Of a DNA stretch of 64,000 nt, positions 1-8,806 are shown piece after piece. The position numbers were made by a program, and so were the translations under genes. The notes beneath the pieces are model-generated. The model was not told the DNA's origin. It ran no database searches and saw only the letters and a program-made list of their open reading frames with translations. Within the stretch, counting starts at the first letter, position 1, and every line of letters starts with the position of its first letter. This stretch comes from Natrinema caseinilyticum (lineage in GTDB: Archaea > Halobacteriota > Halobacteria > Halobacteriales > Natrialbaceae), in the NCBI RefSeq assembly GCF_024227435.1, contig NZ_CP100446.1, positions 651,317 to 715,316 of the forward strand, read 5' to 3'.

Positions 1-17
1 AAACGGAGGCGATCTGA

Positions 18-734
18 ATGTCCAGACACGCATTCTTCGAGGTTAAGAACCTCGACGTCTACTACGATCGGGTACAGGCCCTCGACGGAGTCTCCATTTC
101 TGTCGACAGGGGAGAGATCGTCAGTATAATCGGACCCAACGGCGCAGGCAAAACGACAATGCTCAACGCAATCAGCGGCGACCTTGAGTACGCCGGAGAC
201 ATAATTTTCGAGGAGACCGACCTCTCGACACTGAATGAAAAAGATATCGTTGAGCAAGGTGTGATCCACTGCACGGAGGATCGCGACTTGTTCCCCTTCT
301 TTACTGTCCACGAGAATCTGCTCATGGGCGCGCACCTCCTGGACGACACAAAGACCCAGGAACAGCTCGGGTTCGTCTACGATCTTTTCCCGCGATTGGA
401 TGAGCGGCGGGATCAGGAGGCTCACACCATGAGTGGCGGCGAACAACAGATGCTCGCGATCGGCCGCGCACTGATGAGCGATCCGGAACTCCTGATGCTG
501 GACGAGCCCACCCAAGGGCTCGCACCGATCATCATCGAAGACATCAGCGAGGCAATGATGGAACTGCGCGAGCAGGGGCTCTCGATCCTGCTAGCCGAGC
601 AGAATTCCTCATTCGCACTGCGACACGCCGAACGACTCTATCTGCTCGAGACGGGGACGATCGAACTCACTGGATCCAACGAGGAGTTCAAAGACAATGA
701 GTACGTCCGCGACGCCTACATCGGGGTGACGTGA
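18..734 (+). CDS. livF: ABC transporter ATP-binding protein, LivF type
   Basis: ATPase subunit of a branched-chain amino-acid (HAAT) family importer, expected to sit on the cytoplasmic face of a LivHM-type permease and power uptake. The 238-residue protein has Walker A GPNGAGKTT at residues 39-47, signature MSGGEQQ from 138, Walker B LLMLDEP at 158-164, and a Q in the switch position (LAEQN), which is usual for LivF. Length is normal for the family. A GGAGG ribosome-binding site at 5-9 supports the ATG at 18. The other subunits would lie upstream, outside the window. In this acyl-CoA gene neighbourhood the substrate may be an organic acid and not an amino acid; that is inference. Confidence 0.9.
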   Translation: MSRHAFFEVKNLDVYYDRVQALDGVSISVDRGEIVSIIGPNGAGKTTMLNAISGDLEYAGDIIFEETDLSTLNEKDIVEQGVIHCTEDRDLFPFFTVHENLLMGAHLLDDTKTQEQLGFVYDLFPRLDERRDQEAHTMSGGEQQMLAIGRALMSDPELLMLDEPTQGLAPIIIEDISEAMMELREQGLSILLAEQNSSFALRHAERLYLLETGTIELTGSNEEFKDNEYVRDAYIGVT

Positions 735-1400
735 TCGCCGCGCGCGGCGACGACCACACCGACCCGGGTCCGGAACGTTATTTCCGGATTCATCGTCAAT
801 CACGTTCTCGTCCCGATTCTCAACGAGGTCGCGTGTATCCGTCGATGCCGCGACGCCACCGTGACCGAAGTCGACAGCGCCGCCAAATACGGCTTCGACC
901 TCCCGATCGGCTGTTTCGAACTCTGCGATCAGATCGGAGTCGACATCAAGATCGACGTCCTCGAGTACATGCACGAGACGCTCGGCGAGGGATACGCCCC
1001 GTGTTCGGTACTCGAACGAAAGGTCAACGAAGAGCAATTTGGGAAGAAAACCAAACAGGGGTTCTGCGGCTGGGAAAACAGTGGTGCGGACGTCCCAAGC
1101 GACATGGGACGCGAGAAGCTCGAGTCTCGGCTGGTCGCTGTCGCGATCAACGAAGCGGCAAAGCCCGTCGGGAACGAGGTTACCGATTCCGACGTGATCG
1201 ACGAGGGATTTCGACTCGGGGCCGGCCTTCCGGATGGACCGACGCGCATGGCCGCCGGTTTTGGATACACTCGCCTTCGGGATGTCCTGATCGCACTGCA
1301 CGACGAGGCGGGTGCGGCTCGGTACACTCCCGCAGACTACCTGGAAATGTGGCAGCTCCGGACGGATCAGAGTCGGACGACGGGAGCGAGGAGATCAATT
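735..1400 (+). pseudogene. 3-hydroxyacyl-CoA dehydrogenase, C-terminal fragment
   Basis: Directly after the livF stop, one frame reads into the C-terminal dimerisation domains of a 3-hydroxyacyl-CoA dehydrogenase. Similarity starts with a GFIVNHVLVPILNE-like stretch near 786 and continues through a first helical domain ending KTKQGFCGWE (near 1050-1073) and a second one (ESRLVAVAINEA near 1125). The N-terminal NAD-binding Rossmann domain is absent and there is no proper start codon. Similarity fades after about 1365, where a CoA hydratase domain follows in the fused haloarchaeal enzymes. I read it as a remnant truncated at both ends, probably inactive. A stand-alone domain protein starting at 861 is possible but less likely. 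Confidence 0.7.
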
Positions 1401-1548
1401 AAAGCTGAGCGCCACGCCTCAGCCAAAGCCGCGATTCCCGGCGCTAACGTTCGGGCTCGAGTCGCGCGGTCAGAATCGAACCAGCGTTCCCAATGTTGGT
1501 GATCCGATGCCGAGGTAGCGGATTCGGAGAAGGGAGCCGCCGTACAGT

Positions 1549-1558
1549 AGTTATATTA
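1549..1558 (+). promoter_or_regulatory. TATA-like promoter of hbd
   Basis: AT-rich stretch containing TTATATTA about 40 bases ahead of the 3-hydroxybutyryl-CoA dehydrogenase start, in otherwise GC-rich DNA. It would give a short leader of roughly 15 bases. Position and composition are the only evidence. Confidence 0.4.
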
Positions 1559-1595
1559 CGGTAGCTCAAAATAATAGTGGTGGGTTTGACATAGC

Positions 1596-2471
1596 ATGAA
1601 GATTGCAGTCCTGGGAGCGGGCTCTATGGGCAACGGTATCGCTCACGTCAGCGCTCTCGGCAGACACTCTGTTATCGTTCGCGACGTCGAACAGGCACTC
1701 GTCAGAGATGGCCTCGAGCAGATCGGGGCGAACCTCGAGGAAGGGATCGAGCGAGAGAAGATCACACCGGCCGAGAAGGAAGACGCCGTCGAACGAATCA
1801 CCGGAACGGTCTCGCTCGAGGCCGCCGTCGAGGAGGCCGACCTCGTCATCGAGGCGGTGCCCGAACGGCTCGATGTTAAACAGAACGTCTTCGAGGAGGT
1901 CGAGGAGTTCGCGCCCGACGACGCCGTCGTGGCGACGAACACCTCGTCGCTGTCGGTCACGGAGATCGCGAGCGTTCTCAATGAACCGTCTCGCTGCATC
2001 GGGCTTCACTTCTTCAACCCGGCTCACATCATGCCGCTGGTGGAGATCGTCGTCGCGGAGCAGACGAGCGCGGACACGAAGGAGTTCGCCGACCACTACG
2101 TCGAGAGCATCGAGAAGACGCCGACGACCGTCAACGACGTTCCCGGGTTCGCGTCGTCTCGACTCGGCGCGATGTTCAGCCTCGAGGCGATCCGGATGGC
2201 TCAGGAGGGCGTAGCGAGTATCGAGGACATCGACGAAACGATGCGACTGGGATACAACCTCCCGATGGGGCCGATCGAACTCGTCGATCACACCGGCGTC
2301 GACGTCAACGTCGAAGTGATGGAGTATCTCCGAGAAGAGTTGGGCGAACGGTTCAAGCCACCCCAACTGCTGAAACGCAAACTCCGCGCCGGCAAACTCG
2401 GTCGAAAGACAGGAGAGGGGTTCTATGTCTGGGAGGACGGCGATATCGTGGGCGTGAGCGGCGAGGAGTAG
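1596..2471 (+). CDS. hbd: 3-hydroxybutyryl-CoA dehydrogenase
   Basis: NAD(P)-dependent oxidation of 3-hydroxyacyl-CoA to 3-ketoacyl-CoA, the third step of beta-oxidation, in the cytoplasm. The 291-residue length is typical of the single-function short-chain enzyme. It has the Rossmann motif GAGSMGNG at residues 7-14, TNTSS at 114-118, the catalytic HFFNPAH region with His138 and Asn141, and a C-terminal dimerisation domain ending KTGEGFYVW. The ATG at 1596 gives the correct N-terminus (MKIAVLGAG). It follows a truncated relative of the same superfamily and belongs with the thiolases, synthetases and hydratase of this island. Nothing about its sequence looks damaged. Confidence 0.93.
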   Translation: MKIAVLGAGSMGNGIAHVSALGRHSVIVRDVEQALVRDGLEQIGANLEEGIEREKITPAEKEDAVERITGTVSLEAAVEEADLVIEAVPERLDVKQNVFEEVEEFAPDDAVVATNTSSLSVTEIASVLNEPSRCIGLHFFNPAHIMPLVEIVVAEQTSADTKEFADHYVESIEKTPTTVNDVPGFASSRLGAMFSLEAIRMAQEGVASIEDIDETMRLGYNLPMGPIELVDHTGVDVNVEVMEYLREELGERFKPPQLLKRKLRAGKLGRKTGEGFYVWEDGDIVGVSGEE

Positions 2472-2851
2472 TTCGACCGATCGGCGGCCGCCTTTCGTCT
2501 TCGGTTTCGATAGACTCCGGGTTCCCAGTCGACTGGCAGAATAGCGAGACGACCCGATCACGGTCGCTGTCCGCAGACCGCCGAAGGTGGATGATGTCTT
2601 AGTATTTTTCGCGCTCGGCGATCGCCGGCCGAGTTGAGTGAAGGCGTTTGAGATTCACCGCTCGCCTACGGTTAATAACGAGCTTAGGATGTTATAGACC
2701 CCTTGACGAAAGAGAGAGTAGTATGCAAAATCAAATCGGAGAGATGTGTGGTACAAAATAATATAGAAGACAGTGCTGACTCCGTGGCAACAGGAGTACC
2801 GAAGAACGAAGCTATCGATAGAGTCGTTCGAGACCGAGATCCGAGGAATCG
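2472..2851. other. Intergenic region
   Basis: About 380 bases with no convincing gene. It holds an imperfect GC-rich hairpin (CTCGGC near 2615 with GCCGAG near 2630) that could terminate hbd transcription, followed by AT-richer DNA. A 66-codon open frame at 2703-2903 has no recognisable features and overlaps the opposite-strand gene. Confidence 0.4.
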
Positions 2852-3112
2852 TCAGCGAGGAGTCGATGCTGATAACGGTTCTTCGCGAACCGTGATCCGG
2901 TAGTAATCAGTGAACTTGACGAGATCGTACGGTTCGAGCGCAGCGACGACCTGTTGGGAACCGGCCAGTTCTGAAGTATCGGTCCGGATCAGACGTGGCA
3001 GATACTCTTTCACATTTTCGGGGAGTTCGTCGTAATGGTAAACCCTCACGTCCGACGGAACATGCTCTATCTGCGAAATTACGACATTTCCTGTCATGAC
3101 ATTCTGTGTCAC
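2852..3112 (-). CDS. Small haloarchaeal hypothetical protein
   Basis: An 86-residue protein with acidic composition and regular hydrophobic spacing. Its core carries VPSDVRVYHYDELPE followed by a stretch ending VVAALEPYDLVKFTDYYRI, which resembles small uncharacterised proteins that recur in haloarchaeal genomes. There is no signal peptide, membrane segment or metal motif. The start could be at 3112 or at an internal Met five codons later. The gene lies alone between hbd and the convergent hydratase neighbourhood. I cannot assign a function. Confidence 0.55.
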   Translation of the reverse strand: MTQNVMTGNVVISQIEHVPSDVRVYHYDELPENVKEYLPRLIRTDTSELAGSQQVVAALEPYDLVKFTDYYRITVREEPLSASTPR

Positions 3113-3190
3113 AGTGTGTGCTCCGTCCGTTTGTATATTCCTTCAGCGGAAAACTACGTTCGAGACCGAAATCGGTCGATCGAATCTGTC

Positions 3191-4003
3191 TCAGTGTCCC
3201 TCAAATTCCGGTTCGCGCTTCTCTACGAACGCCGCGACGCCTTCGGCGTGATCGTCGGTCTCTGCTCCCTTGGCGATCGCATCGGTCTCCGCGGCGAGTT
3301 GCTCCTCGAGGGATCGATCGAAGCTCCGGGTGAGGAGCTGTTTCGCGGCGCCGTACGCTCGCGTGGGACCGGACGCCAGTTCGTCGGCCAGTTCGTCGAG
3401 CCGTTCGTCTAATTCCTCGTCGGGAACTGCTTCGGTCGCTAGTCCCCATTCGACAGCCTCGTCCGGCGAGATCGGTCTGTCGAGCAGGGCGATATCCTTT
3501 GCCGTCCGAAGACCGACGAGCCGCGGGAGGTGGAATGTCGCACCGCCGTCACCCGGAAGTCCGAGGCGCGGGTAGCCGTATTCGAAGCGAGCATCCTCAC
3601 TGACAAGAACGAGGTCTCCCAGAAGCGCGATTCCAAGTCCGGCACCGGTCGCGACGCCGTTGACGCCGGTGATCAGCGGCACGTCCGCCTGATGAAACTG
3701 GACGATCGCGTCGTGGAGGATCGATGCCCCACGTCGGACCGAATCGGGACCATGACCGTCTTCGGCGAAGCTCTCGACGTCGGCACCGGCGCAAAACACG
3801 CCGTCGGAGCCCGTCATGACGGCACATCGCACACCGTCGTCGACGTCGAGGAACGCCGCTAATTCGAGTAGTTTGTCGCCCATCGTGTCGTTGAGCGAAT
3901 TAAATTTCGTCGTGCTGTCGATCGTGATCGAGAGGGCATCGTCGTCTCTTTCGAGGACGAAGTTTTCACACTCCGGTAGTGATCGTGCCATGCTATCATT
4001 CAT
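3191..4003 (-). CDS. Enoyl-CoA hydratase/isomerase family protein
   Basis: Crotonase-fold protein of 270 residues, expected to hydrate enoyl-CoA or catalyse a related acyl-CoA reaction in beta-oxidation. The oxyanion-hole segments are visible: FCAGADVESF near residues 69-78 and NGVATGAGLGIAL near 115-127. The region that usually reads PE-x-x-LG reads YPRLGLPGDGG, so a catalytic Glu common in hydratases is not seen. Isomerase or another crotonase activity is therefore possible. The start is at 4003 (MNDSMARS) or the Met at 3991. The open frame runs further upstream, but that extension is Arg-rich and unlike the family. It is divergent from the F420 oxidoreductase gene. Confidence 0.85.
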   Translation of the reverse strand: MNDSMARSLPECENFVLERDDDALSITIDSTTKFNSLNDTMGDKLLELAAFLDVDDGVRCAVMTGSDGVFCAGADVESFAEDGHGPDSVRRGASILHDAIVQFHQADVPLITGVNGVATGAGLGIALLGDLVLVSEDARFEYGYPRLGLPGDGGATFHLPRLVGLRTAKDIALLDRPISPDEAVEWGLATEAVPDEELDERLDELADELASGPTRAYGAAKQLLTRSFDRSLEEQLAAETDAIAKGAETDDHAEGVAAFVEKREPEFEGH

Positions 4004-4330
4004 ACAATCGACCGTTATAATTCTCCTGTCCAGTCCGACCGTTCGAACCGACCGGTTCGGCGATGCCATCGTCGCCGACGTGTCCGTGATGGATATTGTG
4101 AACGCCGCTGGTGCGATCCGTTCCGCTGTGAGAACCGACGTCTCGCCGTCTGAGAAGGGAATCGCGGTGGGAAGCTGCCGGCGCCGGATCGGCTCGAGTA
4201 CTCGCCCGGCGAGGGTTCGCCGACAGTCCGCAGTCACCCGCCGTGGATCGGTAGAGCCGATCGAGGAGTCGAAATCGTCGCTCGGTCGGGGATGTACATT
4301 TAAGACGACGGGAGCCAACGTGTGAGTCGT
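4004..4330. promoter_or_regulatory. Divergent intergenic promoter region
   Basis: Separates the minus-strand hydratase gene from the plus-strand F420 oxidoreductase gene. A TTATAA element at about 4015-4020 lies close to the hydratase start. On the plus strand, ACATTTAAGACG near 4297 lies about 30 bases before the ATG at 4331, which suits a leaderless transcript. The open frames crossing it are continuations of neighbouring reading frames without family resemblance. Confidence 0.4.
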
Positions 4331-5329
4331 ATGACGAACCGAGACCTTTTTCTCCCGGTCGGTGCACAGCCCACCCTCGACGGCCTCGTCGATCAGGCAG
4401 TGACCGCGGAGGAGTTGGGATACGATCGCGCCTGGTTTCCCGAATCGTGGGGCCGAGACGTCGTGACGCCGATCGCAACGGCCGCCGAACGGACCGACGA
4501 TATCGGTCTCGGAACCAGCATCGCCAACGTTTACTCCCGATCGCCGGCCCTGCTGGGTCAGACGGCCGCGACGCTCCAGGAAGCCAGCGACGGCCGGTTC
4601 CGCCTGGGCGTCGGTCCCAGCGGCCCGATCGTCGTCGAAAACTGGCACGGGATGGAGTTCGGAAACCCGCTCCGTCGCACTCGAGAGACGGTGGAGATCG
4701 TCAAGGAAGTCCTCTCAGGCGACCCGGTTGACTACGACGGCGAGTACTTCACCCTCGACGGCTTCCGACTCCGCTGTGAGGCGCCCAATCCCGAACCGCC
4801 GATCGACGCCGCCGGTCTCGGGCCGAAGGCCGTCGAACTCGCCGGCCGCTTCGCCGACGGCTGGCACGCCGTCAACTACACTCGGGAGGGAGTCGCGGAA
4901 CGGCTCGAGGATCTTCGCCGAGGGGCCGAAATGGGCGATAAAGACCCCGACGACAGCCGCGTCACCCTCTCCGTGAGCTGCTGTGCCCTTGAGGACGGCG
5001 AGCGCGCTCGCGAACTCGTCGCTCAACACATCGCGTTCTACCTCGGCGGAATGGGAACGTTCTACCGCGACAACCTCGCGCGACAGGGACGCGAGGAACT
5101 CGCCCACGAGATCTACGACGCCTGGCAACGGGAGGACCGCGAGCACGCCACGGAGCTGGTACGGTCGGAGCTCCGCGATCAGATGGGCGCCGCCGGGACG
5201 CCCGAGGAGGCACGGGAGCAGCTAGAACAATTCGAGAATATCGACGGCGTTGATGCGATCTATATCTCGTTCCCGCGGGGGGCGGACCCCGAGGAGATAC
5301 GCGAGACCATGGTAGCGATGGCGCCGTAG
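4331..5329 (+). CDS. F420-dependent LLM oxidoreductase, NP1902A-like
   Basis: Luciferase-like TIM-barrel flavin/F420 oxidoreductase of 332 residues, resembling the haloarchaeal NP1902A family of predicted coenzyme-F420 enzymes. Diagnostic stretches are the N-terminal barrel start, FPESWGRDVVTP, the GLGTSIANVYSRSP segment, and RFRLGVGPSGP followed by an RRTRETVEIV helix. A GTG lies three codons upstream at 4322, but the ATG at 4331 gives the normal N-terminus. The substrate is unknown; the acyl-CoA setting suggests a redox step on a CoA thioester or its precursor. A paralogue lies at 27309-28310. The family call is firm, the exact subfamily less so. Confidence 0.85.
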   Translation: MTNRDLFLPVGAQPTLDGLVDQAVTAEELGYDRAWFPESWGRDVVTPIATAAERTDDIGLGTSIANVYSRSPALLGQTAATLQEASDGRFRLGVGPSGPIVVENWHGMEFGNPLRRTRETVEIVKEVLSGDPVDYDGEYFTLDGFRLRCEAPNPEPPIDAAGLGPKAVELAGRFADGWHAVNYTREGVAERLEDLRRGAEMGDKDPDDSRVTLSVSCCALEDGERARELVAQHIAFYLGGMGTFYRDNLARQGREELAHEIYDAWQREDREHATELVRSELRDQMGAAGTPEEAREQLEQFENIDGVDAIYISFPRGADPEEIRETMVAMAP

Positions 5330-5492
5330 TTCGATCGACCAATCTCGATGAGGTGGGGATTCGGCCTTCGGCCGACCGCTACGTGCGCCACGATAGGATG
5401 ACAGGCCTCCGCTCGCCGCGCGACGGCGCCGGTAGGGGACGGCTTTGCCGCTAATCGAAACTTATCGATCGTGGTTCACCACAGCTATCGCT

Positions 5493-6482
5493 ATGAGCGA
5501 GTCAGATCGGACGGCCGTCGGCGATCGCGATGCGATCGTCCACCGACTGGAGTTCTCCGTCGAGTGGCCGCCGGGTCACGCGGCGGCGTACGTGATACCG
5601 GGTGACGAGCCGATTCTCATCGACGCGGGGACGCCTGGTGAGCGCGGCTCCGAGGAATTATACGCGGAACTGGGCGATCAGGGGTATGATCCGTCGGACA
5701 TCGAACACGTAGTGCTCACGCACGGCCACACGGATCACATCGGTCAGACGCCGACGTTACTTGAGGCCGGGTCGCCGACCGTCTACGCGCCGAAACAATT
5801 ACGAGATCGATTCGGACGAGACATGGAAACGGTCGCCGAGAGAACGCAAGCGAATCTGCTCGAAGCCGGCCTCGAACCCGAGTACCTCGATTCTGCCAGC
5901 GACCGCTTGCTGTCTGCTCACCGCACGGTGCGCGAGTCGCTTCCCGCAGACGCGGTCGATGTCTGGATCGATGACGATCCGTTTACCGTCGGGACGCACG
6001 AGATCGAACCGGTCTATTCACCCGGCCACCATATCAGCCACTACTGTTTTGGGACGACTCTCGATGGTGAGCGCGTGGTGTTTTCCGGCGACATGGCGAT
6101 CGAACCGTTCCGCGCGCCGGCGCTACTCGTCAACTTCGACGACGGTGTCGAAGACAGCGTGCGAACGTTCTGTACGACGCTAGAGCACCTCAAGACGTAT
6201 CAATTCGAGCGTGTCTTCCCGGGTCACGGGCCGATACACGAGCGGTATGAGGAGTGTCTCGACAGATCGATCGCGGATCTAGAGTCCAAACTCGAGCGGA
6301 GTCTCGATCGGATCGAATCGGGCCGAACGACGGCCTTTCAGATCGCGGCGGAGAGAGCGGGCACGAAACGCGGCATCAGTCGTATCCTCGCGGAGACCGT
6401 CGGACTCGTCGAGTATCTCGAGGATCGAGGGGACGTCGGGAGCGTTCTCGAGGACGGCGTTCGGTTCTACGAGAGTAAGTGA
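5493..6482 (+). CDS. MBL-fold metallo-hydrolase
   Basis: Metallo-beta-lactamase superfamily hydrolase of 329 residues, probably cytoplasmic and binding two metal ions. The THGHTDHIG motif supplies His77, His79, Asp81 and His82; further ligands lie in SPGHH, SGDMAIE and the late FPGHGPIHE segment. The C-terminal helical part (RSIADLESKLER onward) resembles the domain that follows the MBL fold in glyoxalase II-like or thioesterase-like members. The ATG at 5493 is preferred over upstream codons because MSESDRTAVGDRDAIVHRLE leads directly into the fold. In this context it may hydrolyse a CoA thioester or lactone; that is inference. Confidence 0.85.
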   Translation: MSESDRTAVGDRDAIVHRLEFSVEWPPGHAAAYVIPGDEPILIDAGTPGERGSEELYAELGDQGYDPSDIEHVVLTHGHTDHIGQTPTLLEAGSPTVYAPKQLRDRFGRDMETVAERTQANLLEAGLEPEYLDSASDRLLSAHRTVRESLPADAVDVWIDDDPFTVGTHEIEPVYSPGHHISHYCFGTTLDGERVVFSGDMAIEPFRAPALLVNFDDGVEDSVRTFCTTLEHLKTYQFERVFPGHGPIHERYEECLDRSIADLESKLERSLDRIESGRTTAFQIAAERAGTKRGISRILAETVGLVEYLEDRGDVGSVLEDGVRFYESK

Positions 6483-6504
6483 GCGGTGTGCGATGACTTC
6501 GAGC

Positions 6505-6620
6505 GTGAACTACCTCGGGACTTGACCCCGAGGCACCCGGCCTGCTCCGCCTGCAGAGCGAGTCCCCTCGTCCGGTCCAATTTGTAGAACGCTTGGTACC
6601 GAGCATAGCCGTTCGACAGA
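6505..6620 (-). repeat. Hairpin element, possible IS200/IS605 end remnant
   Basis: Contains a perfect 7-base inverted repeat, CCTCGGG at 6513-6519 and CCCGAGG at 6527-6533, with loop ACTTGAC. Read on the minus strand, the GGGGTCAAGTCCCGAGG stretch resembles from memory the structured right ends of haloarchaeal IS200/IS605 (TnpB) elements. No tnpB coding sequence is present. It could equally be a terminator for the upstream hydrolase gene. Confidence 0.3.
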
Positions 6621-6658
6621 CGGTAGTATTAATACGAGCGCCGTGATCCCCATGCCAC

Positions 6659-8327
6659 ATGGTGTCATGGATTGACCAGTATCACTTCTACGAACGAGAG
6701 TGGGACAACTACGAGCAGCTTCGCGAGTCCTTCGAGTGGGAAATCCCCGAGAAGCTCAACATGGCGGAGTACGTCTGCGACCGGTGGACTCGAGAGCGTG
6801 GTCGCGTCGCGTTCTTCGCCGAGGACGAGTCGGGCGACCGCCGAACGGTCACGTTTCGGGACGTCCAGCACGGCGCGAATCGCCTCGCGAACTATCTCTC
6901 GGCGGAAGGCGTCGCCGCGGGCGATCGGATCGGTATCTGTCTCGGTCAGCGACCGGAAGCAGCCGTCGCTCATATCGCGGCGTGGAAGCTCGGCACCGTC
7001 TCAGTGCCGCTCAGCACGCAGTTCGGAGACGACGCCCTCGGGTACCGACTCGACGACTGCCGCGCGACGGCCTGTATCGTCGGCGACTCGAGCGCGGAGA
7101 CGCTCCGATCGATCCGCGACGACCTCGACGCACTGGAGACCGTGGTGACCGTCGATACCGAACCGACAGAAACGGAGACGTCGTGGGACGCACTCGAGAC
7201 GCGGGCGTCACGACAATTCGACAAGACGGCGACGAACGCCGACGACGATGCGATTATCATCTATACGAGCGGGACCACCGGCGACCCGAAGGGGGTACTG
7301 CACGCCCATCGGTTGCTCCTCGGTCACCTGCCGACGTTCGCCGAGGCCTTCATCGACAGGGGGACGACGGACGGGACCGTCTTCTGGACGCCCGTCGAGT
7401 GGTCGTGGATCGGCTCGCTGTTCACGCTCGTGATGCCGGCGCTGTACTACGGACGGCCCGTGGTCGCCCACGACGCCGACCGGTTCGAACGCCGAATCGG
7501 CGTTCGAACTCCTCGAGCGGTACGAGGTGACGGACTTCGGGGCGCCGCCGACGGCCCTGCGGATGATGATGCAACTCGACGCTCCGGCGGACCGGTACGA
7601 TCTGGGGTCCGTCCGCCGCGTCGGTGCGGTCGGCGAAAGCGTCGTCGACTGGGTGGCAGATACGTTCGACGGGGCGCCAGTCGAAGAACTCTACGGGCAG
7701 ACCGAAGCGAATCTCGTCATCGGCGACTGTAGCTCGCTGAAGCGACCTCGTCCGGGGAAGATGGGGCTCGCTGCGCCGGGTCACGAGGTAGCGATCGTCG
7801 ATCCGGAGACGGCCGAGCAGATAGACGAACCCGGCGAGATCGGCGAGATCGCGGTCCGGTACGAGGACGACCCGATCTGCTTCGAGGAGTATTGGAAGAA
7901 ACCGAACCTGACCGATCAGAAGGTCCGGAACGGCTGGCTGCTGACCGAAGACCTCGGCTCGGTCGACGAAGACGGGTTCTTCTCGTTCGAGGGCCGCAAA
8001 GACGACGTGATCATCACGTCAGGATACCGCGTGAGCCCCGAGGAAATCGAGGAGACGATGGCGAGCCACGCGGCCGTCGCCAACGTCGCAGTTGTCGGTA
8101 TCCCCGACGATGAACGAGGAACGGTCCCGAAAGCGTTCGTCGTCACCGCGGACGACGGGCAACCGACGACCGAACTGAGGGAGACGCTCGAGACGCGAGT
8201 CAAGGAGCGACTGGCACCCTACGAATACCCGCGGGAGATCGAGTTCATCGACGAACTCCCCAAGACATCCACCGGGAAGATCCGCCGAAAATCCCTCCGC
8301 GAGCGCGAGAGCGTCGCGAACTCTTGA
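6659..8327 (+). pseudogene. Acyl-CoA synthetase (AMP-forming), frameshifted
   Basis: ANL-superfamily ligase that would activate a carboxylic acid to its CoA thioester with ATP. The first frame starts at 6659 (MVSWIDQYHFYERE) and includes the P-loop YTSGTTGDPKG. It then diverges after HDADRFE near 7490. The correct reading resumes in the third frame with AFELLERYEVTDFGAPPTAL and continues to the C-terminal lysine motif TGKIRRKSL. Removing one base in GAACGCCGAATC (7487-7498) restores a single protein of about 555 residues. Everything else looks intact, so this is either a recent mutation or a sequencing error. A TATA-like AGTATTAATA at 6623-6632 fits a leaderless start. Confidence 0.85.
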
Positions 8328-8806
8328 GAGCGTGTCGACGCACGCGGACAGTCTCAAGCGACTCTCGTTCGATCGCGTTCGACGATATCACCTCGAAGTA
8401 ACACGCGAGCGAAACGAGTATAAACGCTCGGCAGCGCAATCTCTCGAGCGGTACGTTCAGAGCCGTTGCGAGCGAGCAGTGCCGAGCATCGTCGACTCGC
8501 TCCGTATCTCGCGTTCGCTTCTCCGCCGTCGATCGGACCCGCTCGCGACGGGTGCGCGAATCGCGCCTGGAGAATGCGTAACCGTCTCATTCGAAATACT
8601 ACCGATGACCACTCCGATAACACACTTAGGTCGTTATCAGTAGCCGAAACGCGTCGATGCGAAACAGATAACCAAACTGGAACGCTGATTGTGACAAAGT
8701 GGCACGATTGAGTCGCGTTAATCGGTTTGTTCAGTCATATATTTTACACACAATAGATACTAAACAAAGCCTATTACGACTGCGGTTGTTAGCAACACTC
8801 GTACCT
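8328..8806. other. Intergenic region with thiolase promoter
   Basis: About 480 bases without a supported gene. The first 300 bases are GC-rich and contain only chance open frames on both strands. The last 110 become AT-rich, with ATATATTTTACAC near 8735-8748 as a plausible TATA element for the thiolase. That would leave an untranslated leader of several tens of bases. Confidence 0.45.

Noticed and set aside
1566..2561. A 331-codon minus-strand frame opposite hbd
   Set aside because: Val/Asp/Arg-rich shadow translation typical of the antisense of acidic haloarchaeal genes; the plus strand is clearly 3-hydroxybutyryl-CoA dehydrogenase.
4004..4648. N-terminal extension of the enoyl-CoA hydratase frame up to 4648
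   Set aside because: The extra 215 residues are Arg/Asp-rich, overlap the divergent F420 oxidoreductase gene and have no crotonase similarity; Met at 4003 or 3991 fits the family.
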